Positions 56,701 through 64,000 of a stretch of DNA of 64,000 nt are shown here, piece by piece. The DNA is taken from positions 33,638,820 through 33,702,819 of the forward strand of contig CM070568.1 in NCBI GenBank assembly GCA_036346405.1, written 5' to 3'. Numbering within the stretch: position 1 is the first letter of the stretch; every line of letters begins with the position of its first letter. Origin of the DNA: Phyllostachys edulis (taxonomy: Eukaryota; Streptophyta; Magnoliopsida; Poales; Poaceae). The notes under the pieces were generated by a model, which had not been told where the DNA came from, searched no databases, and saw nothing but the letters and a program-made list of their open reading frames with translations. The translations under genes and the position numbers were made by a program.

Positions 56701-57651
56701 TTTGGAGATCTTAGCCATCCAGATCCTTCCCCTATTGGATCTAAAGGTCCCGACCTCCTCAGATCCAAGACCTCCTTAGCACTTGAACCCACGTTGGCTC
56801 CTGCGGTCATACCGCTTAAGGCTTTGCCTTCATCACCTTAGGACCGTTCGATGTCGTTCGGATGGCCCGATCCTAAGGGCACGTTCGCTTGGTCCGAACA
56901 TCCCCTTTCCGTCCTAGCCGTCCGATCTAAATCAGACGGCCTAGTCCCGCTGACCCGTTCGCTCGGTCCGAACGGCCCCTTTGTTTTGTGCCATCCGATC
57001 TGGATCTGACGGCCTCAACCTTTCCTCGCGCATCCTTGCCTTCGCGGACCTCCCTTGGTCTTTGAGATCTTGATCGTTAGACCTCCCTTTTGGAAATCTA
57101 GCCGTCAGGACCTCCCTGCATCTTTGATCAGGACCGTTAAGGTCCTCCTCTTTGAGATCTTGATCGTCCAGGACCTCTTCCTGGCTATTTTGCAAGGACC
57201 ACCTCCTAAATCCTTGCTGGTCTTTTTGTAAAGACCACCCTCCTAGTCTAGAGTATCCTTTTTGATTAGGACCTCCTCGTTGTGAGCCTTGAGGACCTCC
57301 TGTCCAGGACCTCCCCTTGAGTGCTTTGGACCTCCTGTCCAGGACCTCCCCCTTGAGCGTTTTGGACCTCTAGTCCAGACCTCCTGTGGTTGTTCGCAGA
57401 GATTTACCCTTGCGGTGGGGCCACCTCTTTGACCATGGTGCACCCTTTTGATCGGCCCCACTTGCCACTTTACTCAACCTTGTAATTATTGCTCTTGCCT
57501 CGTAACTCATGCGCATTTAATAGGTGTCGGGTCGCATTAAATGCGCCACATCCGAGGTGCCTTATTTTAATTCTTTAAGGGCAAGCCCCCCTAGCAAATC
57601 CGTTGCCAACACGCTATTGAACCTCTTTCTTGGTGCACTCCACCAACTCGC

Positions 57652-57659
57652 TATATATA
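57652..57659 (+). promoter_or_regulatory. Solo LTR TATA box
   Basis: TATATATA in CGCTATATATAGCTTTGGG, downstream of the repeat array; the likely LTR core promoter. Confidence 0.55.
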
Positions 57660-60171
57660 GCTTTGGGTGGGCAAACTCTTGCAACCTTTTGCTCATTTGC
57701 CCACCTTGCTCCTGCTTTGTTCGCTCGGCTTGTGCTCGAGCTTCACCAAGAGTGAGCCGCAGAGTTGACATCTTCTCTCGAAGACCTCCTCGCGATTTTG
57801 TTTGGTCTTTTACTTAAAGGCCACCTCTCTTGCCTTGGACCTCCTTGTTGTTCTCGGGCACTGCTTATCCGGTTTTGGTTAAGTTTTGTTTAAGTTCTTT
57901 TAGTTTTCTTTTGAAGTTCATTGGCCTAGTGTGGTTTTGCTTATTTTGTTTTCTTGCGAACGTGTAGATCACGAGTTTGAGGAGATCTTGGACCCAGCTC
58001 TCTCTACTGAAGGCTCTCCACTGCTTGACCAAGGCAAGCCACAGGCCTCCTTTTGATCATTTTGAACCCAGTCATGTAAATGTATTTTGGTTTTACTTTA
58101 TCATGCATGGCTATGTTTATAAGAAAAGGTTTGGGCTGTAGTTACTTTCCTACTTGCTGTTATGCCTCCTTTGTTCTTTGCCCCTATCATGTTGTTATGT
58201 TCACCTTGTGAGCCCTAGGATGGCTTTTTAGTTGGTATTTCTTGTTATTTGCCAACATGGGGCCGTAGGTTATGTATTGCTTCGCCCTAGAAATCGTGGG
58301 ACTGTGAATCATGTTTCATTCCTAATAATCTTGACTAATGAACTATGGAACTTATGGTCGGTGCCATCATAGCGACTATGGCGGGATGCCTAAGTTGTGT
58401 TGATGTGGTGAGAGGCCACTTTGTTAAAATCAAAGCCAAGACTGGGTGGTCTTTTGGCATGGGTAATTACAAAAGGTTTTGCCGAGGCAAGAAGGCAGGA
58501 GTGAGTAGCGGTGCTATGCACATCCTGGTTTGTGGAAGTCTTGCCTTAGCACAATTAAGGACTTAACTTTGTGTCTATTGGTCAGGCCAAACAAAGGCAA
58601 CCACAAGATCATTTTATGGGGATGGTGCAGGTGAATAATTAGCAATAAGGTGGCTTGGGGCTGTTGTGGTGGGCGTGTGATTCGTTGGCGCAAGAGGGGC
58701 ACTCCATAACCCTCACGGATTTCTAGACCACAGTGAGGGGATTACGAAACCTTAGCGGGCAAATCGAGTCAGCCTCAAAGCTTTGTAAAGGCCTTGCTGC
58801 TGCTCTAGACCTTTCACCTTCTAAGTGAGCAAGGGTGACCGGAACCCGTCCCGCTAGAGAGATCGTGGATTGTGGGTAAAGTTGTACACCTCTGCAGAGT
58901 GTAAAATCTATTCGAATAGCCAAGTCCTTGGTCATGGACATGCTCAGTGAAAATGGTGCAAGGGGTAGTTGTTTCAAAAATTTGTGCCACTAGACACTTC
59001 AATGAGATACCTTGGCTTTGCCTCGAAGAGACCTTGGCCGGCTCGGAGGGTCGTGGTTGGCTCGGGTAGTGGTCCAGGGGCTGGTTCGGACCTCTGGAGT
59101 GGGTGCTCTAGAGTGGTTTTGGGTGAGGACCTGGTCACTGGTGTGACCAGACCTCCCCCATTTTTGTTGTGGAGGTGAGTTGGTGCTCACTCCACTCTTT
59201 CAAACATCAAATTTATTATGTACTATTATTTTACCTTGCTTCTTTTCAATCTATTATTGTTATTATTGTCAAAACCTGGCTTTGCGCAAACTAACCATAC
59301 AGCTCTCATTTGGTAAGCCCTTGCATGAATATTATTGCATAATTGCTCCCTGTGGCTTGCTGAGTACATTCAAAGTGCTCATAGCTTTAAGCCCTGTGTC
59401 AAAGCAGACACGAAGATGACCAAGTCTTGAGGCGGTCTGCACCTTTTGAGGAGGAGTTCTTCGACGATCCAATGCTTAGGGCGCCCTCCACCCGACAGCC
59501 TGTGGTGCTTGTTGGATGGCTTTCACGTGCTTTTGGTGTTGGAGCCTTAGAGCTCCTTGTTGCCAGTTGTAAGTCCTTGTTGGTTTTGTAAGCCCTCAGT
59601 GGCAGACCTCTTGTTAACAAGCTTGACCATAAGGTCCTGTTATATATTAAGTTTAATTTGTCTACTTTATCTTTGTGTGACCTCGTGGTTGTGATATTAG
59701 CTTGTGTTCTTGTATGAGCTAGCTTCTGATGTCCTCGGACTAGCTCGGATGCACAGGGGCAGGACATCCAGGAGGTCCTACTGGACTTAGCCTGGGAGGT
59801 CCTGTCGGACCTCTCTAGTGATGTACCTGGAGGCGCTACCGAGGGGTTGCGGGCCAAAACCTCCAGGAGGTCTTAAAGACCTCCTAGGAGGTCAATGGCG
59901 GGCCAAGACCTCCAGGAGGTCCTGAAGACCTCCTGGGAGGTCCTAGCAGACCTCCTCGGGAATGCACCGAGCGGTGCTACCACTCCTCTCTGTGGTGGCA
60001 CCGCAGCACACAAAAAAAAATGGTCCTCCCGGACCTCTTGCGGTGCATCACAGGGTGGGTTGTCACAAATTGCAACTTCGAAGCTCTTCTATTCTAGTTG
60101 CTCCCTCCATCTCGTAATATAAGTCCAAGCCCACCATACGCACAGATCAAGGAAGTACTAAATTTAAGAAA

Positions 60172-60180
60172 AAAAAACTA
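60172..60180. repeat. 9-bp TSD of the Pack-MULE (left)
   Basis: AAAAAACTA, repeated exactly at 61859-61867. Confidence 0.88.
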
Positions 60181-60787
60181 GGAAAAAGTCCGGTTTACTC
60201 CATCGAACTATTAGAAAACTCTGGTTTACCCCCTGAACTACAAAACCGGTTATTTAACCCCCCCCCCAAACTTGTCAAATCTGGTCATTTTACCCCTCAT
60301 AGCGGTTTGAATGGGTGGTTTTGCTGACGTGGCGACATTCGGCCAACTCAGCATATGACGTGGCGCACCCAGCCCGTTTTCTCCTCCTCTCCCTCTCTCT
60401 GACTCGTGGGCCCCGCCTTTGCTTCTTCCTCACCGGAGCATTTCCCAACGAACGCTGCCCCTACGGCTCAACTACGATGTGACCTCGTCGTCAGCCCCGT
60501 CGCTGGAGCACACCCCGTCCTCCTCAACCGTGTCGGAGAAGTTGTGAGTCTTGAGCACACTTCACGACGTGACTCTCTCCTCCTCGTCACCCTCGAGTCC
60601 GCCATGCTAGGAGCACGGAGCGGCGGCCAAGGAGGCCCGAGTGGCGTCTTGGCGGCCGGCTCAGACCGGGGCGCGCTGGGGAGAAGAGGTTGCCGCCACA
60701 CACCGCCGCCTTGTGCATCGCGGGGCTCCTCGGCGCGATCGCTTCTCCGGAGGCCGCCCGCCAACGACGACTGTCGCGGCGGCAGAC

Positions 60788-60856
60788 GGGAGGAGCGTCC
60801 GTGCCTTGCTTGATCCAGCTGATCGTAGACTCGTCGAGGCCCTCCGTGAACATCAT
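60788..60856 (-). pseudogene. Captured 5' gene fragment starting MMFTEGLDES
   Basis: On the minus strand, after a pyrimidine-rich 5' UTR-like stretch (60857-60960), the frame reads MMFTEGLDESTISWIKQGT then PP before losing any recognisable character. It looks like the first exon of a plant protein-coding gene. I do not recognise the parent. GC-rich like the rest of the captured interior. Confidence 0.4.
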
Positions 60857-61287
60857 CGTCGCACGCGGCGGAGGAGGAGCGGAGATTTGGAGCGATCTGG
60901 CTGTGGATTGGGGCTTCTCGATTGGGGAATTGGCGGATTGGCGGTTTGGGGTTTGGGAATTTGGGGGATTGGCGAGAGGGGGTAGTAGTAGAAGAGGAAG
61001 ACTAGGACGAGGTAGCAGCGATCGGGCGTGAGGAGGGAGATCCGACCATGAGGAGAGGGGCGTGAGGAGAGGGAGATCTGGATCTGCCATGAGGAGGGAT
61101 ATCCAGGGGCGGCCGCTAGGCGTGAGGATGGAGATCCAGGGGCGGTCGTTAGGCGTGAGGAGGAGGCGGCTGGGCGTGAGGAAGGTGGCGGCGGCGGATC
61201 GCGCGAGGGCGCTTCTTGCCCTCCTTCCTCCGCCAGAAGTTGCCGACCACGCCAGGACCCCCGCCGCAGTATTTCCTCGCCGCCGTC

Positions 61288-61419
61288 GACCTCCGCGCAG
61301 TTCGCAAGGCCTCCTACCTCCACGACCTCGCCGCCAGGTTCGCCGTCGGGGACCTCTCCGAATCCTCCGTCGCCGTGATGGACGAGGCCGCTCTCCTCAC
61401 CGAGCTCATCAAGGTGAAG
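61288..61419 (+). pseudogene. Captured fragment of a DNA-3-methyladenine glycosylase (HhH-GPD) gene
   Basis: The plus-strand frame reads DLRAVRKASYLHDLAARFAV, then GDLSESSVAVMDEAALLTEL and IKVK. Plant AlkA-type DNA-3-methyladenine glycosylases, which remove alkylated bases in base-excision repair, have RKASYLHDLA followed by G.LSD...MD...L...LT.VKGIG just before the helix-hairpin-helix. Here the match stops at IKVK, about where the KGIG hairpin should start, and a few residues before RKAS are missing. Downstream residues (to 61647) are unrelated or from another source. It lacks the catalytic HhH-GPD motif, so it has no enzyme function. Confidence 0.6.
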
Positions 61420-61998
61420 GAAGAAGAGGGAAGGGAGGCATCGCGGCGGGACAGCTTCGACTTTTGCCTCTGGGACATCTACGCTGCCCTGCCTCGCCTC
61501 TACTTCACCTCCATGCCCACTGTCAGGCCAGCTTCTTCCGGAGTGGGGAGGAAGGCGGGAGAAGGCGCGCTGGGGATGCCGATGCGGCGGCAGAGCAGAG
61601 GGAGCGGCGTCGGCAGGAGAAAGCTCGGGAGGGAAGGTGGAAAATAAATAAAGAAAATAAAGAAAGCAAATGAGAGAGTGACGTGGATGTCCACGTGGCA
61701 AAACAACTGCCACATCAGCAAAACCACCACTTGAAACTGGTCTGAGGGGTTAAATGACCGGATTTGACAAGTTTGGGGGGTTTAAATAACCAGTTTTGTA
61801 GTTCAGGAGGGAAACCAGACTTTTCTGATAGTTCGAGGGAGTAAACCGGACTTTTTCCAAAAAACTATTGTTATTGGTCCACATTTACCTCTATTAAATG
61901 CGATAATACAACTACTCATCTACTTTTCCTACGTTATAGCATAGGTATTAAGTGACAAAATTACAATAACTATACTTATTTTCAATGTACTTATATCG

Positions 61999-62867
61999 TG
62001 GTGCGACTCTGCGAGCGTGCTGGTAGAGAAAATGTAGTGCGGGCCACACGCAGTGACGTGAACGCACACAATCGAAGGTAAGAAAACAATGTGGACGAAG
62101 CGGAGGCAAGAAGCAAGGATGGTAATCATAGTGGAGAGGGGTGGGGATGTTAACTATTAATGTGAATGCTATCACCCAATTACCCAAATCAAGCAAGCAG
62201 TTTATAGTGTATAAATGGCATAGTCTACACACTTACCAACATCAATAATTAATCCGTTGGCACTTATCTAATCCAAAGCAAACGAACCCTAGGAAAGAAA
62301 AGACCCGTTTTGCAAAATCCTAGAACTTGTCTGGCTCAATTCTTACCCCAAAAGTAAAGTTAGGCTGTAACAGTCCATACCAAAAGCAACACAATTTGCA
62401 AAGCTACGGCTTGCACATGCATCTTTTAGACATGTCTATATGAGTGATGTTTTTTTGCACAGAAAGAATTTATATGAGTGATGTTTGCGCTATGGCTTAC
62501 ACTACAGTGGCAGTAATGTTGTTTTTTTGTGGACCCATGAGAGTAGTGCCAGGAACACGAATTGTATCTGCACCTAGCAAACATACAGATTTGTAGCGAA
62601 AAACGTAAACATCTAAGTTTCTCTTCTTTTTTTAAAAAAGCAAATAAGCATAGGTAGGTAATGACGTAACTATGTGTTTAAGCGCTTCATAAACAGCAGA
62701 CAGTGGAAGAAAAAATCTGTTGCTGTAATCAGACAGGAAGCTACGTAGAGCATCAGTAAAATTCACGATCGAAATGAAGACACATGACATGCAGCACCCA
62801 GATATGGATACAGGATATACGATGATGCAGTAACTCTTGACTTGGTCAAACTGTAGGGCATAGCTAT
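61999..62867. other. AT-rich DNA with no recognised feature
   Basis: No ORF above 100 codons, no terminal repeats and no RNA gene that I can recognise. It ends at the start of an LTR (62868). Confidence 0.5.
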
Positions 62868-64000
62868 TGTCACATCCTCAACTTAATAAAGAGAATTATT
62901 ATGCATCTCATGAGCATGCATCATTGTTTTCGAACTTTTGCATAATTTATTGCACTAGAAAAATCTTAGACAAGTGTTAAACCTACACCTTGTATTTCAA
63001 CTCCAAATTAAAACAGGAACAAAACCTTGTGAACCCCCTCTGGAAATAATTTATTCAAATACTATAGTAATTATAAAGAATTAATATAATTTTTCCCAAA
63101 TTTTTGGGACTGGGTTAAACCTTGAGAAAATTCAAACCTCATTTAATGACATACACTAAGTTTGAATTTATTATATACGCATTATACCTTGAACAGTAGT
63201 GGTCAATAATTTTTATGAGTACTAGACCTACCCAGGAACCCCTGTGATTTGTTTCACAATTTTAGGAAATTTATTTCTATTTTTAGCACCGTGGTCAAAG
63301 TGGAGAAAACAATTTAAATCCTAGTCAAACCCTAAAACCCAAAACTGGTCAAGTACTGTTCATCGGGCTCAAGTCCGACGCAGCAACCTGGCTCGGCCCA
63401 ACCGCCTAGATGCACCATCACATGCAAGCGTTGGATCTAACTTCAACGGTCCAGATTCTCGCCTCTTTGCGACCTGTCCGAAACGCCCATCCTATCTGAG
63501 CCGCCCGATTGGAAATCGACGGCCCAAGTTACGTACCCCTTCGGAAGGGTCCAAGCGCCCCTTTTCTAATCTGCGTCGTCCATCTGAAATCCAATGGCCA
63601 GCACCGAATCACTTAACTCCGCCCGCGCGCGCGATGAGTCGCTGCCACGCCGGGCCCACCTATCAGCTTTGTTTTCAACCTCCGTCACCACGCAGAAGCC
63701 GACGCCACGCTGCCATGCGCTGTCTTGACTCCATCAACGCCGCGGATCGCACCGCGTCCGTTAGCCACTCGGGCGCTCTCCACTTGACGCCGCCCTCCTC
63801 CGTCATTGCGGGATAATACCCCTCAACACCCCTTTCTTCCTCACTCTTCCTCTCGGTGGCTGAGGAAGGGGAAGCTCTCCCGTGCGTATCCCTCGGGTGA
63901 GTCTCCTCCGCGTGGTAGCCCTCGATTCCTTGAGCAATACCCTTTCCATTTTTGCTCATGCAAACTTCTATGGTTGCTTGTAGCTCCCGGTGCATCTTCG
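62868..64000 (+). mobile_element. Start of a further LTR (TGTCACATCC), cut by the window edge
   Basis: It begins TGTCACATCCTCAACTTAATA, a gypsy-type LTR start resembling TGTAACATCCC of the giant-LTR family. The first 400 bases are AT-rich. Then comes GC-rich DNA with motifs like GTTGGATCTAACTTCAACGGTCC (63431-63453) and GATTGGAAATCGACGG, hairpin-like words similar to those in the giant LTRs. No end, PBS or TSD is visible inside the window. ORFs at 63634 and 63675 are overlapping and unsupported. Confidence 0.5.

Larger units (their letters stand above)
55322..60067 (+). mobile_element. 4.75-kb solo LTR, related to the giant-LTR family
   Basis: It starts TGTAACATCCCATTTC and ends GGGTTGTCACA, flanked by AATTG on both sides and with no internal region. 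The start shares TGTAACATCCCA with the giant-LTR element and it carries the same GGACCTCC/GAGATCT repeat vocabulary in the opposite orientation. A TATA box at 57652 is followed by about 2.4 kb. ORFs within (55424-55865, 56069-56374, 57243-57461, 58345-58566) are repeat-derived or unsupported. Confidence 0.85.
60181..61858. mobile_element. Pack-MULE-type element with captured gene fragments
   Basis: Terminal inverted repeats of about 155 bp (60181-60336 and 61703-61858) share GGAAAAAGTCCGGTTTACTCC, CTGAACTACAAAAC and AAACTTGTCAAATC, with about 85-90% identity by eye. A perfect 9-bp TSD flanks it. The 1.37-kb interior is GC-rich (unlike its surroundings), encodes no transposase, and holds pieces that look like plant gene exons. 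Long TIR, 9-bp TSD and gene fragments define a Pack-MULE. Confidence 0.85.
60094..61998. mobile_element. Stowaway-like MITE remnant split by the Pack-MULE
   Basis: CTCCCTCCATCTCGTAATATAAGT (60098-60122) is a Stowaway-type terminal repeat. A partly matching ACTTATATCGTG lies near 61988, beyond the inserted Pack-MULE. Excluding the insertion the piece is about 230 bp, within the Stowaway size range. The right terminus is poorly preserved and no TA duplication is clear. Confidence 0.45.

Noticed and set aside
58345..58566. 73-codon ORF with a hydrophobic start considered as a small secreted protein
   Set aside because: It lies inside the 4.7-kb solo LTR, downstream of its TATA box, with no conserved motif and no support beyond an open frame.
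60406..61090. Several overlapping 90-170-codon ORFs on both strands considered as a host gene
   Set aside because: They lie between Pack-MULE inverted repeats, have no continuous domain and owe their length to high GC content.
60853..61713. 286-codon minus-strand ORF, the second longest in the window, covering the Pack-MULE interior
   Set aside because: It is antisense to the glycosylase-like fragment, has the low-complexity Pro/Ser/Gly composition expected of GC-rich antisense DNA, and runs into the TIR. No domain is recognisable.
63634..63995. Small ORFs on both strands near the right edge considered as the start of a host gene
   Set aside because: The two ORFs overlap on opposite strands, neither has a recognisable motif, and the region continues the LTR that starts at 62868.

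Overview
This 64-kb window looks like intergenic DNA from a grass (Poaceae). Essentially everything recognisable is a transposable element, and I found no convincing intact host gene. The grass call rests on three things: copia elements of the Sirevirus type with several AGGGGGAGAT polypurine tracts and GCGGTACTACCGC palindromes; a BARE/Angela/RIRE1-type copia LTR starting TGTTGGAAATATGCCC; and Tat-lineage gypsy elements carrying the antisense 'putative gypsy-type transposon' (PF04195-like) gene. Every element ORF I examined carries frameshifts, stops or deletions.

Layout. 1-3487: minus-strand Ty3/gypsy chromovirus-like element (protease, gag, long repeat-rich leader, PBS, LTR). 3488-3836: 3' end of a second copy of the pol gene of this type. 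3850-8843: 5'-truncated plus-strand Sirevirus (RT/RNase H fragment, env-like ORF, PPTs, 3' LTR). 8844-11977: minus-strand Tat-type gypsy fragment (RT start, protease, gag, PBS, LTR). 11978-12775: plus-strand copia integrase/RT fragment. 12776-53872: one old minus-strand Tat-lineage gypsy element (residual length about 9.5 kb) opened by three separate insertions. 53873-55321: LTR pieces. 55322-60067: a 4.7-kb solo LTR. 60090-62010: a Stowaway-like fragment split by a Pack-MULE. 62868-64000: start of another LTR, cut by the window edge.

The core result is a nest whose layers can be read from perfect target-site duplications. The Tat element received (a) a MULE DNA transposon at 14192-18094 (TSD AAGAAATGA) in an intron of its antisense gene, (b) a Sirevirus at 23788-49834 (TSD GTAAG) in gag, and (c) a BARE/Angela-like solo LTR at 49918-51525 (TSD CTGAG), also in gag. 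The Sirevirus was itself hit in RNase H by an element with giant LTRs at 27897-42424 (TSD CGATG). That element has two 5.72-kb LTRs around only 3.1 kb of internal DNA. The interior keeps a gag with seven CCHC knuckles, a protease motif and integrase remnants, but no reverse transcriptase. Its LTRs hold a long array of GAGGTC...TTGGAT...ATCCAA...GACCTC palindromes. The 4.7-kb solo LTR at 55322 (TSD AATTG) looks like a relative in the opposite orientation.

The best candidates for something not routinely described are the giant-LTR family with its palindrome array and multi-knuckle gag, the Pack-MULE at 60181-61858 carrying part of a DNA-3-methyladenine glycosylase gene, and the subterminal palindromes of the MULE. 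Comparison of LTR pairs also shows repeated exchanges of GCG-type words for CTTG, which may be a sequencing artefact and should be settled before LTR divergence is used for dating.
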